35,357 bases of DNA from Acidaminobacter sp. (GCF_030247605.1 NZ_JAOTSB010000030.1:1-35357), one strand, 5' to 3'; counted from the first letter of the stretch, positions 7,900 to 16,400 are shown. The notes: generated by a model not told the origin, from the letters alone. Numbers and translations are program-made.

Positions 7900-9249
7900 G
7901 TGGGCAAAGAACTTTTACTGAAAGTATTACGTCATGAACAAACCAATGAAATCCCTTGGGTTCCATTTGCAGGTGTGCACGCCGGATATCTCAAAGGCTA
8001 TACCGCAAAGGACGTCCTGGTCGATCCGGACAAACTCTACGATTCACTTTTAGAAGTACACAAGCTTTACACACCTGATGGGATGCCAATTGTGTTCGAC
8101 CTTCAGATTGAAGCAGAAATCCTGGGTTGTGAATTAATGTGGGCTGAAGACAACCCTCCCTCTGTTAGAACCCACCCTTTCGAGGATGAAATGGTCGATC
8201 CAAAGACCCTTCCACTCCCTCAGGAAACCGACGGCCGTATCCCTATGGTTTTGGATGTCATGAGGCGAATGAAAACTGCAGTCGGTGACGATACCGCGCT
8301 ATACGGCTTAACTTGCGGGCCGCTGACACTGGCATCACATCTTCGCGGCAGCGAATTCTTTATGGATATGATTGAAGAACCAGAATATGTCGAGGCACTC
8401 ATGGATTACTGCGCAGACGTCAATATTAAGATGGCCGATTATTACTTAGACGCCGGCATGGATGTTATCGCCATTGTCGACCCACTGGTCAGCCAGGTTT
8501 CTCCGTCAAGCTTCGAAGAACTTCTCGCGCCCGCGTTTATCAAAATTTTCGACCATATTAGAAAAAGAAATGCCGTTTCGAGCTTTTTCGTCTGCGGCAA
8601 CGCCACTATGCAAATGCAGGTCATGTGCGAAACCCATCCCGACAACATCTCAGTGGATGAAAACGTAGATCTCATTGAAGCTAAGAAAGTCACAGATCAA
8701 TACAATATAGCAATTGGCGGAAATATTCCTCTGACAACAACAATGCTTTTCGGCAATCAGAACGACAACATGAAATATGTCGTCGACTTGCTCGATCGAA
8801 TTACAAAAGACAATCTCATCATCAGCCCGGGCTGCGATATGCCATATAATATTCCGCCGGAAAATACAATTGCAGCGATTCAGGCCGTCAAGCACACCGA
8901 TATGGCACGCGACATGATTTCCGGATACGAGGCCGCTGACGACACCCTCGACGTGGTTCTCCCTGATTACACCGCACTCAAAAAGCCTATGATTGAGGTC
9001 TTCACACTCGACGCGGCAACCTGCGCAGCTTGTACTTACATGCTGGCTGCAGCTATGCTGGCGAAGGATGAATTTGGCGACGATGTCGACGTTGTGGAAT
9101 ACAAATACACAGTGCGCGAAGATATCGCCAGAACCAAAAAAATGGGCGTCCAAAAGCTGCCGTCCATCTATATCAACGGTGAACTGAAGTGGTCTTCAAT
9201 CATCCCAAGCCGTAAAGAGCTCATTGACGAAGTCAAAAAATACATGTAA
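7900..9249 (+). CDS. UroD/MtaA-like methyltransferase fused to a C-terminal thioredoxin-like domain
   Basis: The protein has 449 residues. Residues 1 to about 355 form a uroporphyrinogen decarboxylase-type barrel of the kind that moves a methyl group from a corrinoid protein to a thiol or pterin acceptor (MtaA/CmuA relatives). Residues about 362-449 form a thioredoxin-like domain with CAAC at 375-378 and the cis-proline segment QKLPSIYING. In MtaA proteins a Zn ligand motif HxC...C is expected. Here the first His is Phe230 (FVCG, Cys232), while a later Cys312 (SPGCDMP) is kept. The start is GTG 7900 behind AAGGGGAG; an ATG 63 nt upstream would overlap the leader without a Shine-Dalgarno sequence. 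First gene of the plus operon. The acceptor is unknown, and tetrahydrofolate is the likely final acceptor in a non-methanogen. Confidence 0.82.
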   Translation: MGKELLLKVLRHEQTNEIPWVPFAGVHAGYLKGYTAKDVLVDPDKLYDSLLEVHKLYTPDGMPIVFDLQIEAEILGCELMWAEDNPPSVRTHPFEDEMVDPKTLPLPQETDGRIPMVLDVMRRMKTAVGDDTALYGLTCGPLTLASHLRGSEFFMDMIEEPEYVEALMDYCADVNIKMADYYLDAGMDVIAIVDPLVSQVSPSSFEELLAPAFIKIFDHIRKRNAVSSFFVCGNATMQMQVMCETHPDNISVDENVDLIEAKKVTDQYNIAIGGNIPLTTTMLFGNQNDNMKYVVDLLDRITKDNLIISPGCDMPYNIPPENTIAAIQAVKHTDMARDMISGYEAADDTLDVVLPDYTALKKPMIEVFTLDAATCAACTYMLAAAMLAKDEFGDDVDVVEYKYTVREDIARTKKMGVQKLPSIYINGELKWSSIIPSRKELIDEVKKYM

Positions 9250-9264
9250 ATACCATATACGCGA

Positions 9265-9285
9265 GGGGCGATCTTTGATCGCCCC
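9265..9285 (+). terminator. Intercistronic hairpin after the UroD-like gene
   Basis: GGGGCGATC TTT GATCGCCCC forms a perfect 9-bp stem with a 3-nt loop, 16 nt past the stop and before the next ribosome binding site. It is followed by only ATCTTGG, so it is probably an attenuator or mRNA 3'-end stabilizer that sets expression of the first gene above the rest. Confidence 0.5.
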
Positions 9286-9323
9286 ATCTTGGATTAAAGG
9301 ATTTGAATTAAGGAGGAACCTGG

Positions 9324-10010
9324 ATGAGGGAGTTGTTCTGCAACGAGATGGAATTTGTTTACGACGAGCGGGCTTTGCTCGAACGTCTTCACTGCGAAGA
9401 CACCGAGGCAGAACCCTTTGTTCGGGCACTCGAGCTGCTCGAAGAAGCGCGACCCTATCTAAAGCCGGCTTTTGCAGTCAGAGAGTTTTCCATAGATAAA
9501 CATCAGTCCGAAGGCATTACGGTAAATGGATGCTTCTTTAAAAGCAAAATTGTCGCTAAAAAACTTGAAAACGAAAAAAAGGTCTTTGCCTATATAGCGA
9601 CCAGCGGGCGCAAAATTTGTGAATTTGCCAAAAGGCACGACGATCTTCTTGACGAGTATCTTCTAGATCAAATCGCTTATCTGTCCTATCTTCAGGCAAT
9701 GGATAAAATGTCCCTTGAAATTGAAAACCTTTTTGGCATCGAAAAGCACATCCGTCTATGTCCCGGTTCCGTCATCGACTGGAGCGTGGAAGAGGTAAAG
9801 AAGATATTCGTTCTTATGGAAGGCCTTTATCAGGATCTCGACGTCAATGTGATGGCAAGTGGTCTGATCGAACCACTCAAATCCACTTCAGGTCTCTTTT
9901 ACGCTACTGATGAAGAATTTGCCAGCTGTGAGATCTGTCCGCGTGCAGTCTGCGAGAGTAGAAAAGCGCCATTCGACGGAGATTTGCATGATGAGATGGT
10001 GAATTTATGA
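9324..10010 (+). CDS. Vitamin B12-dependent methionine synthase activation-domain-like protein
   Basis: This 228-residue protein resembles the stand-alone MetH activation-domain family. It has the characteristic LCPGSVIDWSVEEVKKIF block, then SGLIEPLKSTSGLFYAT, and a C-terminal Cys cluster, CEICPRAVCESRKAPF, which could bind a metal. In MetH this domain binds AdoMet for reductive remethylation of cob(II)alamin. Stand-alone versions are found next to corrinoid methyltransferase and RACo genes. ATG 9324 follows AAGGAGG at eight bases. The next gene starts two bases after its stop, so they are co-transcribed and probably act together in corrinoid repair. The exact function of the stand-alone form is unproven. 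Confidence 0.78.
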   Translation: MRELFCNEMEFVYDERALLERLHCEDTEAEPFVRALELLEEARPYLKPAFAVREFSIDKHQSEGITVNGCFFKSKIVAKKLENEKKVFAYIATSGRKICEFAKRHDDLLDEYLLDQIAYLSYLQAMDKMSLEIENLFGIEKHIRLCPGSVIDWSVEEVKKIFVLMEGLYQDLDVNVMASGLIEPLKSTSGLFYATDEEFASCEICPRAVCESRKAPFDGDLHDEMVNL

Positions 10011-10011
10011 T

Positions 10012-11568
10012 ATGAAAAGCAAATTGAAGAAAATTCAACTCATTCCTGACTATGAAGGAGAATTGGTTTCCGACATCATTCAACGCCTCAACGTCGGCAT
10101 AAGCCTGCCATGTGCCGGGAATCACACCTGCGGCAAATGCAAAGTACTGATAGAGGGCTCACTTAGCGAAGTTAAGCCTTCTGAAGCTGCCATGCTCAGC
10201 GCCACCGAGTCAGATCAGGGCGTACGCATGGCTTGCTTTGTCCGGGCGTTCGGCGAATTTACAATCTACCTCCCAGAAAAACGCTCACACAAAATCCTCA
10301 CCCAAGGTACCACTCCGCTTATGGCAGACCGACCTCTGATGCCGCCTTACCATTACGGTATAGCCGTTGACATTGGAACGACTACCGTGGTCTGTACACT
10401 TTTTGACACAAATGCCAACGTGCTTGGCACTGTCAGCGCTTTGAATCAACAGAAGCACTTCGGAGCAGATGTCATTTCCCGCATCAATTATGGCATTCAA
10501 AACGGCAACGAAGGGATCACGCGGGCAATCGTCCAACAAATCGAAGATATGATTGATCAACTGGCATTAGATGCCCAAATATTGAGAACCTCGATCACTA
10601 ACGCCGTCGTGACAGGCAACACAACGATGCTGCATTTCTTTTCAGGCCTGGATCCGCGCGGGATTGGCTTTGCTCCATTTATCCCCAAGAGCTTCTTCGA
10701 CCACTCCGACTGCAGCATCCTCAAAGGAATTGATGTCTATATGCCAAGCTGCGTGAGCGCCTATGTCGGTGCCGATCTTGTCTGCTGTATCCTGGCATCC
10801 GATATGATGGAAAAAAATGATACCGCTCTCATTGTCGATATTGGCACAAACGGCGAAATGGCTCTCGTCCACAATGGCGAGCTCCACTGCTGCTCCACCG
10901 CTGCAGGTCCTGCTTTTGAAGGCGCTGGCATTTCCTGCGGCATGACTGCCTCAGAAGGCGCCATTGCCCACGTGCACTTTGATGATTGGGATGACAAAAT
11001 CGTCTTCGAAACAATTGACAGCAAACCTCCTGCCGGCATTTGCGGCTCAGGGGTTGTAGATACAATTTCTCTACTCTATATGCTTGGCGCGATCTCCCCC
11101 AGCGGCAGAATTGAACCCGAGGGGCATAAACTAGAGTTTGCAATCCGCGACGACGAAGAAACCGAATTCGTTTTTCCGGAGAGCAGCGTAACCTTGACTC
11201 AGGGGGACATCAGAAATATCCAGTTGGCCAAAGCAGCGATCCACGCCGGTATCCTGACATTGACAGAAGCCTGCGGCATAAGTCTCGACGAAATCGATGT
11301 CCTTTATCTGTGCGGCGGCTTCGGCTCCTTTGTTAACTTATCTGCCGCCGAAAATATTGGTTTGATTCCCCTTGGAACAAAGGACAGAACTGTTGTCCTA
11401 GGAAATGGCGCCATTATGGGTGCCTCAAAGATCCTTCTTGGAAACGACAATCTTAAGCACTCTAAGAAGATTGCACAATGCTGCAATTACATTGAGCTTT
11501 CCGGCAACGACGTATTTATGGATCACTATATTCTGTCCATGCCGTTTGGAGAAATGGAGGAAGACTAA
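10012..11568 (+). CDS. RACo-like ATP-dependent reductive activator of corrinoid proteins
   Basis: This 518-residue protein starts with a [2Fe-2S] ferredoxin domain whose ligands are Cys34, Cys40, Cys43 and Cys75 (pattern CX5CX2CX31C). A linker and the DUF4445/ASKHA ATPase core follow (VDIGTTTVVCTLFD near residue 120, VTGNTTMLHFFSG near 200, DIGTNGEMAL, and LCGGFGSFVNLS near the end). RACo proteins use ATP binding to drive electron transfer that returns inactive Co(II) to Co(I). The gene starts right after the MetH-activation-like gene (TGA T ATG), which indicates translational coupling. It probably serves the corrinoid protein encoded on the opposite arm. Electrons may come from the NuoG-type Fe-S protein at 15837. 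Confidence 0.9.
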   Translation: MKSKLKKIQLIPDYEGELVSDIIQRLNVGISLPCAGNHTCGKCKVLIEGSLSEVKPSEAAMLSATESDQGVRMACFVRAFGEFTIYLPEKRSHKILTQGTTPLMADRPLMPPYHYGIAVDIGTTTVVCTLFDTNANVLGTVSALNQQKHFGADVISRINYGIQNGNEGITRAIVQQIEDMIDQLALDAQILRTSITNAVVTGNTTMLHFFSGLDPRGIGFAPFIPKSFFDHSDCSILKGIDVYMPSCVSAYVGADLVCCILASDMMEKNDTALIVDIGTNGEMALVHNGELHCCSTAAGPAFEGAGISCGMTASEGAIAHVHFDDWDDKIVFETIDSKPPAGICGSGVVDTISLLYMLGAISPSGRIEPEGHKLEFAIRDDEETEFVFPESSVTLTQGDIRNIQLAKAAIHAGILTLTEACGISLDEIDVLYLCGGFGSFVNLSAAENIGLIPLGTKDRTVVLGNGAIMGASKILLGNDNLKHSKKIAQCCNYIELSGNDVFMDHYILSMPFGEMEED

Positions 11569-11569
11569 T

Positions 11570-12286
11570 ATGGCAGATGACCTGCATAAAACCGGTAACT
11601 TTTACGACAAAATAAACGCTATCTGCACCGCTTATTTTCGAGGCGCGTTCAGCGGCTCTATTCTGGATGTAACCTCTGCCATCATGGCACTCGACGGCTT
11701 CCCCACACATCACCCGGTGCATCACTACATCGTGCCCGCAGTGTTGCTGTCAGCTTGCCGCCGGGCGCAACGCCAAAGCATCGAGGTGCTCGAACGCGAT
11801 TTGAAGCTTGCAGAAGAACGTTCAAAAAACGTCCTCGGCGGTTTTTGCGGCTACTACGGCGCCTGTGGCGCGGCTGTTGGCACCGGCATCTTCTGGTGCA
11901 TCCTCACGGACAGCAGTCCAATCTCAAGGGACTCATGGGCTTTCGGAAATCAGGCTACCGGTACCGCACTCCTTGAAATGGCTCGTATTGGAGGCCCACG
12001 TTGCTGCAAAAGGACGGTTTTTATTGCCTTAAACAGTGTCGCTTCACAAGTTAAAGAAGTGCTTGATATAAAACTCGACCTGCCGGCACAGCATATCTGC
12101 AGATTCTCAGATCGAAATCTCGAATGCCTGAAAGAGCGCTGCATGTTCTACGAAGAAGAGATAAGAAAGGTTGAGGCGCCAAGCACTACCGGGCAAAAGC
12201 TTTCAGCTAATCACGTCAGAAAAAGCATTGCAACCGTTATGCCAAATGTCGTTCAGTCTATGGATTATGATGAGGTGATTATATGA
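11570..12286 (+). CDS. DUF5714-like cysteine-rich protein of unknown function
   Basis: This 238-residue protein has a central signature, GGFCGYYGACGAAVGTG, followed by paired cysteines (GGPRCCKR). It resembles DUF5714 proteins, which have no established function and are seen near radical-SAM, methyltransferase and GTPase genes. No membrane segment or signal peptide is visible. ATG 11570 follows GGAGGAAGACTAAT, one base after the RACo stop, and the end overlaps the CobW gene by 4 nt (ATGA). This tight coupling suggests a shared role with the GTPase, for example metal or cofactor delivery to the methyltransferase system. The longer upstream reading frame is an overlap with the RACo gene. Confidence 0.7.
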   Translation: MADDLHKTGNFYDKINAICTAYFRGAFSGSILDVTSAIMALDGFPTHHPVHHYIVPAVLLSACRRAQRQSIEVLERDLKLAEERSKNVLGGFCGYYGACGAAVGTGIFWCILTDSSPISRDSWAFGNQATGTALLEMARIGGPRCCKRTVFIALNSVASQVKEVLDIKLDLPAQHICRFSDRNLECLKERCMFYEEEIRKVEAPSTTGQKLSANHVRKSIATVMPNVVQSMDYDEVII

Positions 12287-13230
12287 AGGATCCAATTCAG
12301 CTATACTTGATCGGAGGCTTTTTAGGTGCCGGAAAGACAACTTTTTTACGCCTTCTGATGGAGGATATGAAGACCAAACGTCTCGGGATCCTAGTCAACG
12401 AGTTTGGCAGTATCGGTGTCGACGGTGCATTAATAGAGCGTGAAGGCGTTCGAATGGTAGAAATCAACAACGGCTCTATCTTCTGCGCCTGCCTTAAAGA
12501 TGGATTCGTTCGCACCTTAAAAGCCTTTGCCGAGCAGCCGGTCGACATCCTACTGATCGAAAATTCAGGCATGGCGGATCCCGCAGGTATGCATACTATC
12601 CTCTCCAATCTTGCGCCTTACCTCTCAAGGCCTTATGATTACCGCGGTCTCATTTGCCTTGTGGACTGCACGACCTTTCTGCAATACGCCGAAGTGCTGA
12701 TGCCTGTTCAAGGGCAGGTAGCCGAAGCTGATTTCGTCATTGTCAACAAATGCGATCTCGTGGACCAATCGGTCATATCACGCATACACGAAAAAATCAG
12801 AACGCTGAATGACAGCGCCCAAATCTACGATACGGTGTTTGCTCAAATTCCACTCCCACTTCCCGAGTCTTCTGCAAAGCATCCAGACGGCGAGGCTCGA
12901 GAAAGCAGCAATACGCCTTTTACAAGACCTGCGACCTACGCACTGGAAACAGATAGTACCCCCAGCCTGGACCAGTTATTCGATTTCTGCCATTCAATGG
13001 GTGAGACCGCTCTAAGAATCAAAGGTTTCATTCGCGCTGCCGATGGCTGGCTTCATATCGACGCGGTTGGCAAGGAGGTCCAAATCGCGCCGGCTGTCAT
13101 CAAGAATAAATTTCGCCTGAATCGCGGGAAGCTAGTGATCATAGGCCGCGATGGGCACGACATTCAGAGCGAAATACAATCGGCATGGCAAATGCATTGT
13201 GCCAGCTCGTTTGAATTGAAAATCTCATAG
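12283..13230 (+). CDS. CobW/COG0523-family G3E GTPase
   Basis: This 315-residue protein has Walker A GGFLGAGKTT at 11-20, a switch region with FGSIGVDGALI, the Walker B-type LLIENSGMADP, and the G4 motif NKCD. The usual metal-binding CxCC is reduced to CAC (SIFCACLKDGF). G3E GTPases deliver metals or cofactors (Zn, Ni, Co/B12) to client proteins. It starts on the ATGA overlap with the DUF5714-like gene. In this operon a role in loading cobalamin or a metal is plausible, with the Zn-type methyltransferases as possible clients. The C-terminal CobW_C region is present (IKGFIRAADGWLHIDAVG). The family is certain; the client is unknown. Confidence 0.87.
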   Translation: MKDPIQLYLIGGFLGAGKTTFLRLLMEDMKTKRLGILVNEFGSIGVDGALIEREGVRMVEINNGSIFCACLKDGFVRTLKAFAEQPVDILLIENSGMADPAGMHTILSNLAPYLSRPYDYRGLICLVDCTTFLQYAEVLMPVQGQVAEADFVIVNKCDLVDQSVISRIHEKIRTLNDSAQIYDTVFAQIPLPLPESSAKHPDGEARESSNTPFTRPATYALETDSTPSLDQLFDFCHSMGETALRIKGFIRAADGWLHIDAVGKEVQIAPAVIKNKFRLNRGKLVIIGRDGHDIQSEIQSAWQMHCASSFELKIS

Positions 13231-13250
13231 CACAAACCACCATTTTTATG

Positions 13251-13256
13251 TATAAT
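13251..13256 (+). promoter_or_regulatory. Possible -10 box upstream of the LysR gene
   Basis: A perfect TATAAT lies in the 94-bp gap between the CobW stop and the LysR start, with no convincing -35 box. It may let the regulator be made independently of the operon. Confidence 0.35.
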
Positions 13257-13324
13257 GTTGCACAAAAGAAATCCGCAATCCGCAATGACGTTTGAGGGTT
13301 GCTCTTTGAAAGGTGGATCTTCTG

Positions 13325-14215
13325 ATGCAACTCATTCAGCTTCATTACTTCTGTACCGTTGCCAGATGCAATAATATGAGCCGCGCGGCAGACGAACTTT
13401 GGATCTCTCAATCCGCCTTGTCCAAAGCAATCAGCAGTCTCGAGGAAGAGCTGGGGGTCAAGCTGTTCGAACGTATCGGCCGCAGCATTCGTCTCAACGA
13501 GGCCGGCCGTCTCTATTACCATCAGATCAGCCATGTCCTGCTGCTTCTGAACGATGCCACAAGGCAAGTTCGACTTCTGGAGAAAAAAAACGAAAACGAG
13601 GTTCGCGTTCTCTTTTCTGCCGCCAATTTTATTAGCGCTTATGTACGCGAGGAATTCGAACACGCGTACCCAAATTCACGACTATTGATAAAAAGCTGCT
13701 ATACGCCATCCCCGGAAGACGTACTCGAATGTGATTTTCATATTTATGCATCTCCGACCATCTATCCTGAATTGACAAGCATTGAAATCCTTCAGGAGGA
13801 ATTATTGCTGGCCTTTGGCAGCAAACACCCTTTGGCTGAAAAAAAAGAAATTGATTTGATCGACACAAAACCCTACTTTTATCAGTGTCTGCCAAGGCAG
13901 GAAAACCTGTATGAGAACTTGCTCTTTTTCTGTCATAAAGCTGGCTTTGAGCCAAATATTGGCTTTTATACCGAAGATTCCTTTACTTTCTTTGATGGCT
14001 TAGTCAGCAGTTCACTCCTGGCAATGGTCCCGGAGCGAACAGCTTTTACCGCCTTGGCGCACGATGTTCTCCTGCGCCGCATTAAGGATCCGGTCTGCAA
14101 ACGAACGGTTTATATTGGCTTCCACGGCGAGCGGGAATTAACGCCAAGCAGCCAGCGCTTCAAAACCTTCTGTGTGGATTTGTTCAAACGGCTTAACGCG
14201 CAGGCAGCTGACTAA
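13325..14215 (+). CDS. LysR-family transcriptional regulator
   Basis: This 296-residue protein has an N-terminal winged helix-turn-helix (FCTVARCNNMSRAADELW, ISQSALSKAISSLEEELG) and a periplasmic-binding-like effector domain (from about residue 90, RVLFSAANFISAY through GSKHPLAEKKEIDL). I chose ATG 13325 at nine bases from AAAGGTGG; a GTG 12 nt upstream sits inside that ribosome binding site. It lies between the methyltransferase operon and the permease gene on the same strand, so it most likely senses the methylated substrate and controls the locus, perhaps through the repeats at 7692-7768. That target assignment is inference. Confidence 0.88.
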   Translation: MQLIQLHYFCTVARCNNMSRAADELWISQSALSKAISSLEEELGVKLFERIGRSIRLNEAGRLYYHQISHVLLLLNDATRQVRLLEKKNENEVRVLFSAANFISAYVREEFEHAYPNSRLLIKSCYTPSPEDVLECDFHIYASPTIYPELTSIEILQEELLLAFGSKHPLAEKKEIDLIDTKPYFYQCLPRQENLYENLLFFCHKAGFEPNIGFYTEDSFTFFDGLVSSSLLAMVPERTAFTALAHDVLLRRIKDPVCKRTVYIGFHGERELTPSSQRFKTFCVDLFKRLNAQAAD

Positions 14216-14273
14216 AATTATTAAGAAAGCATTGAAAACGATCAACCAACAATGATGCGGAGTGTGATCCATT

Positions 14274-15695
14274 GTGAAACAGACGGTTGAAACTCCAAAA
14301 CTGGAGCGCTCTATCAGCTTCATAGGCTTTCTCGGCATGGGGATTGGCTGCGTTTTCGGATCCTCCTGGCTCCTGATGGCAGGCTATTGGATGACCGCCG
14401 CCGGCGGTCCGGTCAATGCGGCACTGGCTTTTGCAGCCGGACTCATCATGATTATGACTTTAGCCCTTTCTTACATCAGCATTATGCCGGCATTTCCAGA
14501 GGGCGGCGGAGAGATGCAATATGCCAGACGCGCTTTCGGAAATACCGCTGGCCTCATAGCGGGTTGGTCAGGTTTTTTAGTCAATGGGATCGTCAGCGCC
14601 TGGCAGACCCTGGCGATCACACGCATGGCCGAAACCCTGTTTCCTGCTCTGAGTGAGTGGCCTGTAGTTTATCATATCGGAAGTGAGCCGGTCACAGTCG
14701 CAGGACTCCTGATTGGGTTTTTTCTGGTTGCAGCAATTGCTTTTCTACAGTACCGAGGTACCCGGCTCTTTGCTCGGCTTCAATCCATCCTCGTAGGTAC
14801 CGTATTGCTTCTGGTCATATCCGCCATAATTGCGGGTCTGTTTTACGCCGACCCCGGCAACCTCCGGATGACAGCAGAAAAGCCGTTATTCGAAGGTGCT
14901 GTTGCCTTCCTTGTTTTGCTTCCGTTCTCAATCGCCGGTTGGGAAAATATCGCAAAAGGCGTTGAGGAAGCACGCGCTAGCCTCAGTATTCAAAAAATAG
15001 GACAAGCTCTAATGTGGTCCATATTGATTTCGACTTTTCTATACGCTGGACTCTTCTTCCTTCAGGCTAGTCTTGTTCCTTGGCCGGAAATGACCCAGTC
15101 CAAGCTCCCCCTTGTCGACAGTCTTGTCAGGCTGACTGGTCATACAGTATTTAGAGTGATCATTCTAAGCGCGGCAATTTTTAATGTTTTGGGTGTTTTT
15201 AACGGCGTGTTTTATGGCGCTGTTCGCTCTCTATACGCACTCGGTAATGCCGGGCTTCTTCCAAGGGTTTTCTCAAGAATACATCCCACTTACAAAACAC
15301 CCCATGCTGCCATTATCACAGTCGCTGTTTTAGTTGGTATAACGCCGCTGATCGGCAACGCCGCCTTTGGTTCACTCGTTAAGGTCGCTGCCTTTTTCTA
15401 CGTGGTTTTGTGGGGCTCAACCGTACTTTCTGCCAGAAAACTGCAGCTTCAGCTGAACATACTCTCCCTCAGCCCCTTCAAAACTACAGCTGTCAGGCGC
15501 CTGATCAGCACCGGCGGCATAATTGCAGCACTTTTCATACTCGCCGCCATGATTTGGCCTACCAGTCCCGGCGCCTTGAGCTGGCCGGGTGATTACGGCC
15601 TTCTGGCCTTGCTCATTTGCCCCTGTCTGGTGTTCCACTTTCTTAAGAGAACCGGTATAGTCAGAGGCGCTTCAAGTATGACAACCGACGCTTGA
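14274..15695 (+). CDS. APC-superfamily amino acid/amine permease
   Basis: This 473-residue integral membrane protein has about 12 hydrophobic segments. It carries the APC first-helix pattern (FLGMGIGCVFGSSWL), PEGGGEMQYARRAFG after the second helix, and the helix 6 region FLVLLPFSIAGWENIAKGVEEA. It probably imports the methylated amine or amino acid that feeds the MttB proteins, judging by location in the locus. GTG 14274 follows a GGAG at about eleven bases; no better start is visible. A strong hairpin terminator follows at 15728. The substrate cannot be deduced. Confidence 0.85.
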   Translation: MKQTVETPKLERSISFIGFLGMGIGCVFGSSWLLMAGYWMTAAGGPVNAALAFAAGLIMIMTLALSYISIMPAFPEGGGEMQYARRAFGNTAGLIAGWSGFLVNGIVSAWQTLAITRMAETLFPALSEWPVVYHIGSEPVTVAGLLIGFFLVAAIAFLQYRGTRLFARLQSILVGTVLLLVISAIIAGLFYADPGNLRMTAEKPLFEGAVAFLVLLPFSIAGWENIAKGVEEARASLSIQKIGQALMWSILISTFLYAGLFFLQASLVPWPEMTQSKLPLVDSLVRLTGHTVFRVIILSAAIFNVLGVFNGVFYGAVRSLYALGNAGLLPRVFSRIHPTYKTPHAAIITVAVLVGITPLIGNAAFGSLVKVAAFFYVVLWGSTVLSARKLQLQLNILSLSPFKTTAVRRLISTGGIIAALFILAAMIWPTSPGALSWPGDYGLLALLICPCLVFHFLKRTGIVRGASSMTTDA

Positions 15696-15727
15696 ACGAA
15701 TTCTGATGCATTTAAAACCGACAAGAA

Positions 15728-15784
15728 AGCCCCCCTGCCATAATGTGGATTCCTCCTCGGATTCCACCCGCAAACAGGGGGGCT
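15728..15784 (+). terminator. Hairpin terminator after the permease gene
   Basis: AGCCCCCCTG (15728-15737) pairs with CAGGGGGGCT (15775-15784). A secondary stem (TGGAT/ATTCCA) lies inside the loop. The T tract is weak (TCTAAATTAATTT). Confidence 0.6.
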
Positions 15785-15836
15785 TCTAAATTAATTTACA
15801 TTTTGCCTATAAAATATACTCTAAAGGGTGACTTTT

Positions 15837-16241
15837 ATGGATCAAATCCATTTGTCTGTTAACGATCAACCAGTGACCACCTCCAAGGGTGACACCATTT
15901 TGGCTGCCGCAAGTCAAGCGGGGATCACAATCCCCTTCTTGTGCTGGCAGCCGGGTCAAAAGACTCACGGAAACTGCGGTCTCTGTGTCGTTCAAATTGA
16001 AGGGACCGACCGTCTGTCACCAGCCTGCTCAACACTTGCATCAGAAGGTATGGTTATCCGGACCGAGACTGAGGACATCCTCGAAATGCGCAGAAACGTC
16101 ATTGAAATTATGTTCGGGGACGACGTCCACGACTGCGGCAGTTGTCACCGAAATGGCAATTGTACGCTTCAGAACTTTTTGAATCGTTATCATCTCTCCA
16201 AGCCAAACCTCGAAGAGATTTTCACCGCTCTTGGCCTTTAG
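15837..16241 (+). CDS. Small NuoG/HydA N-terminal-type iron-sulfur protein
   Basis: This 134-residue protein has [2Fe-2S] ligands Cys36, Cys47, Cys50 and Cys64, followed by the His-ligated cluster motif H98-x-C100-x2-C103-x5-C109. These are the first two modules of NuoG, Fe-hydrogenase HydA and formate dehydrogenase N-termini. No catalytic domain follows; the frame ends after a short tail. ATG 15837 follows AAAGGG at eight bases. A stand-alone electron carrier is likely, and beside a RACo gene it could supply low-potential electrons for Co(II) reduction. It could instead be the remnant of a larger oxidoreductase, but no downstream homologous frame is seen. Confidence 0.8.
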   Translation: MDQIHLSVNDQPVTTSKGDTILAAASQAGITIPFLCWQPGQKTHGNCGLCVVQIEGTDRLSPACSTLASEGMVIRTETEDILEMRRNVIEIMFGDDVHDCGSCHRNGNCTLQNFLNRYHLSKPNLEEIFTALGL

Positions 16242-16312
16242 CTAACAAGTATGGCAGAGGGGCTGTATTGCGGCGATCCGACTCGGCAATACAGGCAGAT
16301 TGAACTGTTCAA

Positions 16313-16365
16313 GACCATCGGCAACAAAAAAATCCTTTAAAACCTTTAAGCATATGCCGATGGTC
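16313..16365. repeat. GACCATCGGC hairpin family, copy B
   Basis: Arms GACCATCGGCA (16313-16323) and TGCCGATGGTC (16355-16365) are perfect over 11 bp around a 31-nt loop. It lies between two convergent genes, the Fe-S protein and the SAM methyltransferase. Confidence 0.85.
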
Positions 16366-16400
16366 ACATCAAGAAACCTTACAATTGTCGATTCAATCAG

